Part shown: one piece after another, positions 27,412 through 36,758 of the stretch | Layout: every line of letters begins with the position of its first letter | How positions within the stretch are numbered: position 1 is the first letter of the stretch | Assembly: GCA_021166685.1 (NCBI GenBank) | Contig: JAJPEU010000013.1 | Location: 62,001-126,000 of the forward strand | Direction of reading: 5' to 3' | Source: Sulfurovum sp. | Lineage (GTDB): Bacteria; Campylobacterota; Campylobacteria; Campylobacterales; Sulfurovaceae | DNA: 64,000 nucleotides | The notes under the pieces: generated by a model | Seen by the model: the letters and a program-made list of their open reading frames with translations, nothing else | The model's database searches: none | What the model was told of the DNA's origin: nothing | Position numbers and translations under genes: made by a program

Positions 27412-28433
27412 CTGCTATCCTTTGCATTGAGCAGAGCCGCACATTCTTCTGGCGCCACAGGGTTGATAGCCATGCCGGTTGCTATCTCAAAGCCGCCTAA
27501 TCCATAGATGCGGGGGGTGATGCGAACAGTAAAACGGTAGTTTTTCTCCAAGTGCGGCATATAAACCTCGCTTTCAAAGTTTGCATTAAGCGGTGCGAGC
27601 ATAAAGTGTATATTATAGTCAAAATCATCAAGTTGTATGGCAAGTTTTTCAAAAACACTTCTAATGCAGCATGCAAGTGCCGTAACATCGTCTCTTGAAC
27701 ATCGCTCAAGGCTTGGGATGTTTTTTTTGGGTGCTATCATCACTTCAAAAGGGTATGCGCTTGCAAAAGGACAAAAAGCTGCAAAATTCTCCTCATTGTA
27801 GATGACTCTTTTTTTTGCCTCTAGCTCGTTGTGTAAAATATCTTCTACTATCCCTCTTCCGTGTCGGCGGTAATAGCGCATATTTTGCTCTAAGAAGTTT
27901 TGTTGGCTTTGGGGCGTTATGGGCAAAGCAAGCAGCTGCGTATGCGGATGATCTTGCGTTGCTCCGGCATTTGCTCCGCTATTTTTGAAGATACTAAGAT
28001 GAATCAGCCTTCTGTCTTTTTTCAAATCATCAATGCGAACTATCATACTTCGCAGCCAATTTTCAATATCTAAGACTTCGAGCTCTTGCATTTTGCATTC
28101 ATGGCACGGAGTGTCTATCAGTATCTCATGTGCGCCGACTCCGGGAATATACTCAAAAAGACCGTCTCTTTGAGAAATGTCTTTAAGTTCGACCTGCACG
28201 GCTTTGTAGAGATTGGGAATAACTCTTGTTCTCCAGCCTCTCGTATTTGACTCATTTTCTCGTATGGCAAAAAGCTCTTTGGGGGTAAGAAACTCGCTGC
28301 CTTCACAAAATGGGCATTTTGCATTTGAGATCTTTTCTTTAGAATGTTTTGCATGCAGACTAGGACGATAAAGCCTCTCGGGGGCAATAATGACATACTG
28401 GTTATGGATGCGGTCTCGTCGTATCTCAGACAT
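27408..28433 (-). CDS. galT: Galactose-1-phosphate uridylyltransferase-type HIT enzyme
   Basis: 341 residues. Zinc-ligand pair C40-P-F-C43 and nucleophile motif H162-P-H164-T-Q166 (canonical H-P-H-G-Q, here Thr for Gly). Transfers a nucleotidyl group between hexose-1-phosphates. No galE or galK is near, so in this glucan operon it may act on glucose-1-phosphate as a nucleotidyl- or phosphorylase-like enzyme; several GalT-like proteins do. Overlaps the GH57 gene upstream by eight bases and glgA by four. Confidence 0.85.
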   Translation of the reverse strand: MSEIRRDRIHNQYVIIAPERLYRPSLHAKHSKEKISNAKCPFCEGSEFLTPKELFAIRENESNTRGWRTRVIPNLYKAVQVELKDISQRDGLFEYIPGVGAHEILIDTPCHECKMQELEVLDIENWLRSMIVRIDDLKKDRRLIHLSIFKNSGANAGATQDHPHTQLLALPITPQSQQNFLEQNMRYYRRHGRGIVEDILHNELEAKKRVIYNEENFAAFCPFASAYPFEVMIAPKKNIPSLERCSRDDVTALACCIRSVFEKLAIQLDDFDYNIHFMLAPLNANFESEVYMPHLEKNYRFTVRITPRIYGLGGFEIATGMAINPVAPEECAALLNAKDSR

Positions 28434-30453
28434 CGCAAACCTCCATCTGTGTTAAAAGTTCAAGGTGTGATGTAAAAGAGAGACCAAGCAGCAGCGATAT
28501 CTGCTGTGCGGTGCGCTCAAAACTGCTCTCGCTTTGTGAAATCGTGTTTAAGATGTAGGCGTGGAGCATGCACTTTTTGTCCAAAGAGATGCGGAGTGCT
28601 TTTTGAGTATAGCTATCTTCCAAAACAAGCGTATCCACCCCGACCAAAGAGAGTCCATCGCCCACTTTTTGCCCGTTTAGAAGCACTTTGTCAGGGTGTG
28701 CAAAGTGAAAGTTAAACTCCATGCCGTAGTGAAGTTCATGTGCGTATTCGCTCTGCAACTCTAGTGCGAGTGAGAAACTTTTTGCCTCAAAACTGTATTT
28801 TTTCACACAAAGAGTATCGTACTTTTTATCCAGATAAACGCCGCCCTCTCGCCTAAATGCTGTGCGCCCTTCATCAAAAACAAAAGGTCTGTTTGCAAAA
28901 TCGCCTACTTCATGATACGAGGCTCTCTTAAACGCCTCAAACGAAAACGCCTCTGTGCTGATATGGTCGATAAAGGAGTATTTTGGGTGCCAGTCATAAA
29001 CAAGGTCGCCTTTAAGCGTTGCATCAAGCACCGCCGCATCGCTGTGAATACTCTCAATACCCTCTTCATGCATCTTTGGCACAACCTCTTTTGGATGTAA
29101 AATCTTCTCATGATAAGCTTCATGACGGCGCATCAGAGTGTTTTGCCAGTTAAATAGCTTTTCAAGTGAGCCAAATTCCATAAGCTGACCGCCGTAACGG
29201 GAGCTGAAAAGCAGACTCAGCTCGCTTGTCAAAACCTTAAACTCCTCATATCCATCCATATCAACATCCAAAAATGAGGTGGCGGTTTTTTTCTTTGCAA
29301 GTGAGTTTTCTATCTCCAAAAGGTATCTGTAAGCGTTGTCTCTAAGGTTTGGCAGATAAAGCCCGCCAAAGACGCCATGCCATAAAACATCGTTGGTTTG
29401 GAGCTTGTAGAGTGCTTCTAAAGCTCCTTTTTTCAATTGGGCTTGATTTTTTGAGTGATGCATCATGCGCTTGTGGATATAGTTGCTCTCATGGTATTTG
29501 ATAAAGAAATTTTTCCAAATCCCGCCTTTGATGAACGCAACGCCATGTTTTTGAAAGTACTCATCGCCAAGACGCTCTTTGAGTGCTTCAAGAGCCAAAC
29601 CTTGATGGCTTTTAAGACTCCACTCGCCCATCTCAAAGTAGGATGTGTTGTTAAGATACGCCAAACCTTTAGAGCGGTGGGTCGTAAGGTACTCTTTGTA
29701 GTGCATCGTCTCTATCTGCTCATTTGCCAAAACCGCCTCCACAAAGCCCCTTAGCCACCCTTTTTCATAAACCCACGCATGCGTCTTTGGCCAAAGCCCA
29801 AACTTCTCCAAATCATCAAAGATGATAGCCGCACTATCATCATCCTTTGCACACTTCAAAATCGCCTCAACCGACCTCTCCACACCAAAAAACGGCAACG
29901 CATAGCGAAGAGATGCAGAGATAGGAAAGAGTGCGATTTTCTCGCCCCCTGCCTCGCTCTCATAGTAGCCATCCATTGATGCGCCATCAAAACCGCTGCT
30001 TAAAAAATGGTAATCATCCACAACCACATACTCCAAACCGCACGCTCTAAGATCTGGGATAACCGAACTCTCCCAAACCCTCTCAGTCAGCCACGCCCCC
30101 TTTGGCGAACTTTTGAGATTTTTTTCAAGATAGTTACTTAGTTTGTTTATCTGTGCTTGTGCATCAAGAGAGCTTACGGCACTCAAAATCGGCTCATAAT
30201 ACCCTGCCCCAACCCACTCAATAGCACCTTTTTTGGCAAGATAGAGCATATCTTCAAACACTTTTGGATGTTTAGTCTTTATCTCATTTAAGAGCCACCC
30301 GCTAGAATGCACCGCAAAACGAAACTCAGGATACTCTCTCATCGTCGCAAAAAAAGGAGCGTAACAAAGCTCTATAGCCTCCTCAACCGCACCACCGAAA
30401 TTGTCCACAGGCTGGTGCATATGCACCCCAAAGAGTAGTTTTACTTTTTTCAT
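28426..30453 (-). CDS. GH57 4-alpha-glucanotransferase/alpha-amylase
   Basis: 675 residues from ATG at 30453, chosen because AGGAG lies six bases before it. N-terminal HMHQP, nucleophile region WLTERVWES (Glu) and VVVDDYHF (Asp) are the GH57 motifs of the Thermococcus 4-alpha-glucanotransferase/alpha-amylase group, and the C-terminal half matches the beta-sandwich domains of that group (FAFEAF..., LALELQSEYAHELHYGMEFNF). Eight bases after the second GH57 gene; overlaps galT. Likely remodels linear maltodextrins. Confidence 0.88.
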   Translation of the reverse strand: MKKVKLLFGVHMHQPVDNFGGAVEEAIELCYAPFFATMREYPEFRFAVHSSGWLLNEIKTKHPKVFEDMLYLAKKGAIEWVGAGYYEPILSAVSSLDAQAQINKLSNYLEKNLKSSPKGAWLTERVWESSVIPDLRACGLEYVVVDDYHFLSSGFDGASMDGYYESEAGGEKIALFPISASLRYALPFFGVERSVEAILKCAKDDDSAAIIFDDLEKFGLWPKTHAWVYEKGWLRGFVEAVLANEQIETMHYKEYLTTHRSKGLAYLNNTSYFEMGEWSLKSHQGLALEALKERLGDEYFQKHGVAFIKGGIWKNFFIKYHESNYIHKRMMHHSKNQAQLKKGALEALYKLQTNDVLWHGVFGGLYLPNLRDNAYRYLLEIENSLAKKKTATSFLDVDMDGYEEFKVLTSELSLLFSSRYGGQLMEFGSLEKLFNWQNTLMRRHEAYHEKILHPKEVVPKMHEEGIESIHSDAAVLDATLKGDLVYDWHPKYSFIDHISTEAFSFEAFKRASYHEVGDFANRPFVFDEGRTAFRREGGVYLDKKYDTLCVKKYSFEAKSFSLALELQSEYAHELHYGMEFNFHFAHPDKVLLNGQKVGDGLSLVGVDTLVLEDSYTQKALRISLDKKCMLHAYILNTISQSESSFERTAQQISLLLGLSFTSHLELLTQMEVCDV

Positions 30454-30461
30454 CTCATCTC

Positions 30462-32492
30462 CTACGCAAACCATCTTTCGCTAAAATCACACTCCATGTC
30501 TATTTCAAGCATCCCAAATCCGGGAAGTGTCTGGACTACCGCATCGTCTTTTAGAATCTCAAAACGAAAAAAAAGTTTTTTTGCCTTGACAGCATACCTC
30601 TCTATCCTCACTTCAATCCATGTATCATACGCCGCTTCATAGAGAATATCTCCGCTTTTTGCACGTGTACGGCTTTTTTGATCCAGGACTATCTCCTGGC
30701 TAAAGGCTATAGGATCTATGATAATGCGCAGTTTTTGGCATTCTTGTATCGCTTTTTCGTGCGGCACAAAGGCAAAATAGAGATTTTGCACATCATAGCC
30801 GTAAAGTATCTTTTTGATAGGAGTTTTTGGCAAATCCATAACGGATGCACTACTATACTCATTGATAACACCGCTGCCAATCCACTCAAAAAACGAGGAA
30901 TGCCTGCCGCTTATGCGAGGGGATATGAAAGATTGGGGCTGGAGTAAAAAATCGCTGCTGCTTCTGTTTTGGATGATTGGTTTTAAAAAATCTTGTGGCG
31001 GTGCAACCTGCATCAGACTATAGACGGCGAGCAGATGAGAGCGAAAAAGAGTGTCAAACTCTAAGCCAAACTCCGTAAAATGGTCATCTCCATACCACCA
31101 AAACCAATCAGAACACTCAGCGGCTAAAAAATGTTCCGTAATCTTTTCTTGTGTTGCACGATCAAGCAGCTCTTTATGGTGACCGTAATCTCTTTTAGCC
31201 ATATAAAGAAACTCCCATGCGCGTGTTTTTTCCTTGTGTCCTACCCATGTATTAAAATCCCCATTGATCCAGCTCCCTGCGGCAAGATTCTCAAGCTTCT
31301 TTTTCGGAAGCGCTGCTATCTCTTGCATAGTAAGTGTTTTTACAAAAGAGGCGGATTTAATCGAACTATAGAGAGCATCAAAAAAATCAAAAGCGTTGTT
31401 TTTATAAAATTCCCATGCGTTTTCACCATCAAGAATGATAAAAACGGTTGCCCCCTCATTGTTCTTATGGATGCTTTGCAGATGAGCAATAAAATCATCG
31501 GCAGCTTTATGCGGCTCTAAAAACCTGTAGTCAAACCCGATAAAATTGCTCAGCCTATGATTTCGAAAAACGATGCCTAAGGAATTATACTCATAAGGCG
31601 TATAGAGCAATGCTCTTTCCCTTATGCCGCTTGATCGAAAAAGTATCTCCTCATCTGTCGCTATCCATGCCGCACCGCACTTTTTGAAAAGCTCGGCACT
31701 TTTTGCATCTACTGCACCCTCTGCCGGCCAAAAACCGTCAGGCTCAAATCCAAAAGTATCCATAAAAAGCTCTTTTGCTCTTATAATTTGCAAAAGTGCA
31801 TCCTCTTCTAGACCCATGGCATATTGCGGAACACTGGTAGTTTCGTTTGCAATTTTAGCATTTTGCATATCAAGCAAAAGCGGCAAAATGGGGTGATTAA
31901 GCGGTGTGGTGGAAAGCGAGATCATGCCTGTATGTTTTAGTTTTATATAGTAATCAAAAATCCCTTTTATAAAAAGAGCAAGATTGTCGAGCAAGGCATA
32001 TTTGTCCTCAACGGTAAACCCCTTTTCTCTTTGGAGCATTTCTTTTACAGCACTGTTGTTTTGCCGAAGATAAGCTCCGCACCATGAAAGCAAAAACAAA
32101 ACCTGCAAATCAAAAAAATCCTGATTTGTATAGCTCTCCTGTTTATAAAGCTTCTCATACCATCCGATATTTGCAACCATCGTCTCATAATGGGCACTTT
32201 TGCAAATCTTAAGCATCCATTGATATTCGGCTTCATTTAAAGAGTCCGTCTCTCTAAGCCAAAGTGCCAAAAATTTATCATTTGATTGGGGGTTTTCATA
32301 GTAGAGCTTCAGTTGTGCGATGAGAGGGGGCGTGATGTTAAATGCTGCTTTGAGTGTTCCGTGTCTCTCTAGCATCCATGGCATATCGTAGTAATCCTTT
32401 ATGGCATGCAAAAAGACCCATGGCATCTGCATAACGCCCTGCGTATCTCGATAGTCGGGCTGATGCATATGCCATAAAAAAGCGAGATTCAT
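30462..32492 (-). CDS. GH57 family glucan hydrolase (amylopullulanase-like)
   Basis: 676 residues. WHMHQPDY at the start, FWPAEGAVD (nucleophile Glu region), IATDEE and FIILDGENAWE (acid Asp) fit the second GH57 group, which includes amylopullulanases. A C-terminal beta-domain follows (about 520-670). No signal peptide, so it acts on cytoplasmic glucan. Start overlaps the stop of the nucleotidyltransferase/phosphomutase fusion by four bases. Confidence 0.85.
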   Translation of the reverse strand: MNLAFLWHMHQPDYRDTQGVMQMPWVFLHAIKDYYDMPWMLERHGTLKAAFNITPPLIAQLKLYYENPQSNDKFLALWLRETDSLNEAEYQWMLKICKSAHYETMVANIGWYEKLYKQESYTNQDFFDLQVLFLLSWCGAYLRQNNSAVKEMLQREKGFTVEDKYALLDNLALFIKGIFDYYIKLKHTGMISLSTTPLNHPILPLLLDMQNAKIANETTSVPQYAMGLEEDALLQIIRAKELFMDTFGFEPDGFWPAEGAVDAKSAELFKKCGAAWIATDEEILFRSSGIRERALLYTPYEYNSLGIVFRNHRLSNFIGFDYRFLEPHKAADDFIAHLQSIHKNNEGATVFIILDGENAWEFYKNNAFDFFDALYSSIKSASFVKTLTMQEIAALPKKKLENLAAGSWINGDFNTWVGHKEKTRAWEFLYMAKRDYGHHKELLDRATQEKITEHFLAAECSDWFWWYGDDHFTEFGLEFDTLFRSHLLAVYSLMQVAPPQDFLKPIIQNRSSSDFLLQPQSFISPRISGRHSSFFEWIGSGVINEYSSASVMDLPKTPIKKILYGYDVQNLYFAFVPHEKAIQECQKLRIIIDPIAFSQEIVLDQKSRTRAKSGDILYEAAYDTWIEVRIERYAVKAKKLFFRFEILKDDAVVQTLPGFGMLEIDMECDFSERWFA

Positions 32493-34996
32493 TCTCTCTC
32501 ATTTGCATAATTTTGGATTTTTTGCGTATAGCTTTCCAATAATGCTTCGCCGGCTGCTTCACTGTCCGCCTGGACGTAAAGATTCAGATGATCTTCATAT
32601 TGATCGGGAATCATTAAAACCCAATCTGTATTATTTTCCCAAATCTTCACACCGTCTTCAGATGATGATTTTTTCCCTTTGGCAGCTTCTAAAAATTTGC
32701 GCATCATCTTTCCTTTAAGCGACTGGGTACATGCAATCTTTGCCTGCTTATAGTAAAAATGGATAATCTTTTTTGAGATTTCCGAGAGTTTAAGATGACT
32801 GCAACTGAGCATCTCCATGATTCGAAGACTTGCAAACATCGCATCTCTGTAAACGCCAAAATCGCTAAAAGCAAAGTTTCCATCGACTGTCGCTATGAGC
32901 GAATATTCTTGCAAATGCAAAGTTTTAAGGCTGGTATATTTGCCCCTTTGAATCTCAAGATTTTCAAAAGAGACGATATCAGGTGCCCAGGTAGGCAAAA
33001 ATACCTTTTTCTTTGTATCTGCGGAGTGCCTGTCAAGAAGATGAAGAACCGCCAAAAGCCCCTTGACTCTATCAAGTACTTCCCCCTCGTCAGTTACCAA
33101 AGAAATACTCTGTGCATTTGGATAAATCATTACTCCCATGTTGTGTTCAAGGCTGGAGACAATTTTGGAGATGTTCTCTTCTGAACGTTTTTTAAGAGCC
33201 TGAAAATTCGAGAGCTTATGCTGATCATGATACGCATTGAGAATAATATTTTCCACTCCGATATCATTAAGTATGCTCGGAAAGATATCCGCGGTGGATC
33301 CATGCATCAAATCCACTGCTACTTTAAATGCCGAGCATTTTATAATATTATTGTCAATCTTGTTCTCGATAGCAGCTTTATAGCTGTGGCATTCATTGTA
33401 GTGTTCCGTCTCCTGGATCTCCCCGATGTGAGAAAAATCAACCCTGCGAAACTTCTCCGTAAAAAAGGTTTTTTCAATATTTTTTGCATTATTTGAATCG
33501 ATACGAATCGCTTCATCATTAAAAAGGGTAATCTCTGATTCGGTAGGATCGTAGATACTCTGCTTGAAATGTGCACCCCCTGCATAGTGAGTGGAATTGG
33601 CTATAGTGTATCTTAAAACCGCCGGAGGCACACTTTTAAGATCCAAAACATCAATTCCGGCAGACAGCAGTCCTCCCAAAAAAGCACGCTTTAGCATTCT
33701 TGAACTTTTGTTATGGTCTCTTCCTACAACCACTTTCGAGCCCACAGGCAGCTGTGCGGCAAAAGCTTCGGCTAGTTTGGTCGCCATCTCGCATGAGAGC
33801 TCGACATTGCTTTTGCCGCTTACTGTTCCGTTTTGAAAGATGGAATTTTTATATCTGCTTCCCCAGACAATATTATTGCTGATGATTGAGGCAGGTTCTA
33901 TCTTTTTGTCCGGCCAAATAATAACGTCTTGTTTAAAAGACGTCAGTTCCCCGATTTCGCATCCCTCAGAGAGAATAATTCCGACTTTTGCAGTAACATT
34001 TTTTTCTATTATATTGTTATTGCAGATAACGGCATCGTCCAACTTGACATTTTTTTTAATTTTAACATCTTCCCAAATAACGCTGTTTGAAATACTACAT
34101 CCCGTCCCAATGGAAACATTGTCTCCGATAACGACATTGCTTAGCTTTGTTCCCTCTTTTATCTTGATATTTTTGCCAAGAACTACTGTGCCTACGATTT
34201 TAACAGAATGAGCAAGAGAGTACTCCTCATCGCTGTAGAGAATTCCATCAGGATAATGCTTTTCAAAACCGCTGAATTTAAAGCCAACCCTCGCATTTAA
34301 AATATCGTCATATACTTCGCGGTAGCTCTCTGGATTGCCTACATCTCTCCAGTACCCCTCAAGATTGTAGCCCATAAGAGGAATACCCTTGCTCATAAGC
34401 AGCGGAAAAAGATTTTTTGCAAAATCAAAATTTTCGCCATGCGGAATATACTTAAGGATCTCGGGCTCTATGATGTAAATTCCCGTATTGATTGTATCGC
34501 TGAAAACTTCTCCCCAGCTTGGCTTTTCTAAAAATTTCTCTATCACATGCTCTTCGTTGGCAATAACCACGCCAAACTGAAGCGGATCCTCGACTGATGT
34601 CAGACCAATAGTGAGTTTAGCATCCTTTTGTGCATGAAAATCGAAAATTTTTTGAAAATCAAAGTCGGTCACCAGGTCGCCGCTGATAACGATAAAATTT
34701 TCCTCCCCGATATGCTCGGCAGCAAGCTTCACTGCACCCGCTGTACCGTAGTCATCATCAGGAACAATATAGGTTATCTTGATACCAAATGCACTCCCGT
34801 CACCAAAGTAGTTTTGGATAATCTCAGGTTTGAAGTAGAGCAAAACGATAAACTCCGTAATGCCTAACTCTTTAAGCATCATCATTGTGTGCTCCATCAT
34901 CGGCCGATTGACGATTGGCAACATCGGTTTTGGTCTTGAATGTGTTAAAGGCTGAATTCTTGTCCCAAACCCGCCTGCCATAACCACAGCTTTCAT
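32489..34996 (-). CDS. Sugar nucleotidyltransferase / left-handed helix / phosphomutase-like fusion
   Basis: 835 residues. Domain 1 (1-230) is an NTP-transferase (AGGFGTRIQPLTHSRPKPM, signature and Lys). Domain 2 (about 250-380) is a hexapeptide left-handed beta-helix (GTKLSNVVIGDNVSIGTG). Domain 3 (about 390-830) follows phosphoglucomutase/phosphomannomutase, but the catalytic Ser loop (T-x-S-H-N-P) reads AGGAHFKQSIYDP, without the phosphoserine. This fusion type is known in cyanobacteria and others as mannose-1-phosphate guanylyltransferase/PMM-like. Here it probably makes NDP-glucose for GlgA, which is inference since no glgC is in the window. Confidence 0.82.
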   Translation of the reverse strand: MKAVVMAGGFGTRIQPLTHSRPKPMLPIVNRPMMEHTMMMLKELGITEFIVLLYFKPEIIQNYFGDGSAFGIKITYIVPDDDYGTAGAVKLAAEHIGEENFIVISGDLVTDFDFQKIFDFHAQKDAKLTIGLTSVEDPLQFGVVIANEEHVIEKFLEKPSWGEVFSDTINTGIYIIEPEILKYIPHGENFDFAKNLFPLLMSKGIPLMGYNLEGYWRDVGNPESYREVYDDILNARVGFKFSGFEKHYPDGILYSDEEYSLAHSVKIVGTVVLGKNIKIKEGTKLSNVVIGDNVSIGTGCSISNSVIWEDVKIKKNVKLDDAVICNNNIIEKNVTAKVGIILSEGCEIGELTSFKQDVIIWPDKKIEPASIISNNIVWGSRYKNSIFQNGTVSGKSNVELSCEMATKLAEAFAAQLPVGSKVVVGRDHNKSSRMLKRAFLGGLLSAGIDVLDLKSVPPAVLRYTIANSTHYAGGAHFKQSIYDPTESEITLFNDEAIRIDSNNAKNIEKTFFTEKFRRVDFSHIGEIQETEHYNECHSYKAAIENKIDNNIIKCSAFKVAVDLMHGSTADIFPSILNDIGVENIILNAYHDQHKLSNFQALKKRSEENISKIVSSLEHNMGVMIYPNAQSISLVTDEGEVLDRVKGLLAVLHLLDRHSADTKKKVFLPTWAPDIVSFENLEIQRGKYTSLKTLHLQEYSLIATVDGNFAFSDFGVYRDAMFASLRIMEMLSCSHLKLSEISKKIIHFYYKQAKIACTQSLKGKMMRKFLEAAKGKKSSSEDGVKIWENNTDWVLMIPDQYEDHLNLYVQADSEAAGEALLESYTQKIQNYANERE

Positions 34997-35106
34997 TTTT
35001 TACTCTTCCTTTTTTATTATTATTTTTTCGCAAAACTTCTTACAAAATTTTAAATAGCCTACTCATTTTACAGTATAACAAAAGATCAACGGCCAAAACA
35101 ACAAAA

Positions 35107-36750
35107 TCAAATGTCGAACATTTTCTCATAATACTCTATTGCCATACGCCCAGAATCAAACTCAATCTCCACATCCGTCATCGCATTTTTCATAATCGCT
35201 ACCCATTCTTTTGGATTGTCGTAATAGGTTGAAATAATAGTGTTTTCTAAAATATCCATCATATTTTGATTATCAATTCTATCTTGCTCCTTATTTGAAA
35301 GCTTATAGTCAAGCGGAGGAATGGTAAATGCATTTTTACCATGTTTTGCAAATTCGGGATTCCAGCCATCATCTGTAGAAAAATGGATAGAGCCATTCAT
35401 ACTTGCCGTCATGCCGCTTGTTCCGCTTGCTTCACGGGTGATACGCGGAGTATTAAGCCAGACATCGCTTCCCTGTTTGAGAAGTTTGGACAAAGCGAGC
35501 TCATACCCGATAAGCACCGCCATATTTTTAAAATGATGACTCATCTGGATAAGTTCATTGAACATCTCTATCGCCCCATAATCGGTAGGGTATGGTTTGC
35601 CGGCCCAGATAACCTGGACGGGTCTGCCAGTATCGGTTATGAGCTTGACAAAACGTTCTAAATCATATTTAAGCAATCCCGGCCTTTTATATTCTGCAAA
35701 TCTTCTTGCCCACACGATAGTAAGCACCTCCGGATCAAACATCTTGCCTGTCTGATCTGCCACCACCTCAAAAAGTATCTTTTTGAGGTGTTTTTTGCGT
35801 GCTAAAAGTTCGTATCCTTCATGTTCATCCAGTGCACGGATAAGCGTTTTGTCTGTCCAATACTTTTTATTTTGCGCATTGGTAATGGAGACAATCTCAC
35901 ATCGTCCCTCCACGCCCGACCACATCTCATTGGCAATAATTCCATGTATTTTTGAAACAGCATTGGCTATCTTTGTACTTTTGAGTGCGCCCACAGTAAG
36001 GCTGAAACGGTCATCATATTCATACCCATTCAAGACTCTAACATGGTGCAGATCCAAACCGTTGAAAAACCCCATCTCATGCAAGAAGTGGATATCGTGA
36101 ATCTCATTTCCTGCCGCTTCTGGCGTATGCGTCGTAAAAACGACATGTTTGCGCACCTCGTTCATATCGCCAAGTCTGCCATAAAGCTCATAAACAAGCG
36201 GCAGCGCATGCCCCTCATTCATATGGTAGATATCAACGTGGTGATTGATAGCCTCAAGCATTTTCGTTCCGCCGATACCCAAAACTATCTCCTGCGCCAC
36301 TCGCGTACGTTCATTGCCGTCGTAAAGTTTATGGGTAATGGTTCGCGAGAGATAATCGTTTTCATCGGTATCGGTGGACAGCAAGATAATGGGAGCTGTT
36401 CCAAAAACGTCACAGCGAAGCAAAAATCCCTTGACTGTCACATTTATATCATTAATTTTGACCACCACTTTTTGTTCAAGCTCTTCTAAAAAATAATAGA
36501 ACTTTCTTGTATACTCCGGTTTAAGCGTTCTATCTTCATTGCGTGATTGGTCGTAGTAGCCAAAACTCCACAACAGCCCTACTCCCACAATATTTTGTTT
36601 AAGGTCATAGGCACTGCGCATATGAGAGCCCGCCAAGAAACCAAGGCCGCCTGCGTAAATTTTAAGAGATTGCTCGATTGCAAATTCCATCGAGAAGTAT
36701 GCAACACTCTTCTCGTATTTTTGACTTATATCATACGAAAACAAGTTCAT
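35107..36750 (-). CDS. glgP: Alpha-glucan phosphorylase, short GT35 form
   Basis: 547 residues, the short form (classical enzymes about 800). Typical marks are YFSMEFAIEQSLKIYAGGLG, HMNEGHA, FTTHTPEAAGNE, ARRFAEYKRP and WLNTPRITREASGTSGM. At the position of the PLP lysine in classical phosphorylases (E-A-S-G-T-x-x-M-K) residue 448 is Thr (SGMTASMNG). I believe the same substitution exists in some short-form homologues but cannot check it. Releases glucose-1-phosphate from glycogen. Eight bases after pgi. About 110 bases separate it from the next gene, in which I see nothing. Confidence 0.85.
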   Translation of the reverse strand: MNLFSYDISQKYEKSVAYFSMEFAIEQSLKIYAGGLGFLAGSHMRSAYDLKQNIVGVGLLWSFGYYDQSRNEDRTLKPEYTRKFYYFLEELEQKVVVKINDINVTVKGFLLRCDVFGTAPIILLSTDTDENDYLSRTITHKLYDGNERTRVAQEIVLGIGGTKMLEAINHHVDIYHMNEGHALPLVYELYGRLGDMNEVRKHVVFTTHTPEAAGNEIHDIHFLHEMGFFNGLDLHHVRVLNGYEYDDRFSLTVGALKSTKIANAVSKIHGIIANEMWSGVEGRCEIVSITNAQNKKYWTDKTLIRALDEHEGYELLARKKHLKKILFEVVADQTGKMFDPEVLTIVWARRFAEYKRPGLLKYDLERFVKLITDTGRPVQVIWAGKPYPTDYGAIEMFNELIQMSHHFKNMAVLIGYELALSKLLKQGSDVWLNTPRITREASGTSGMTASMNGSIHFSTDDGWNPEFAKHGKNAFTIPPLDYKLSNKEQDRIDNQNMMDILENTIISTYYDNPKEWVAIMKNAMTDVEIEFDSGRMAIEYYEKMFDI

Positions 36751-36758
36751 TATTATCC

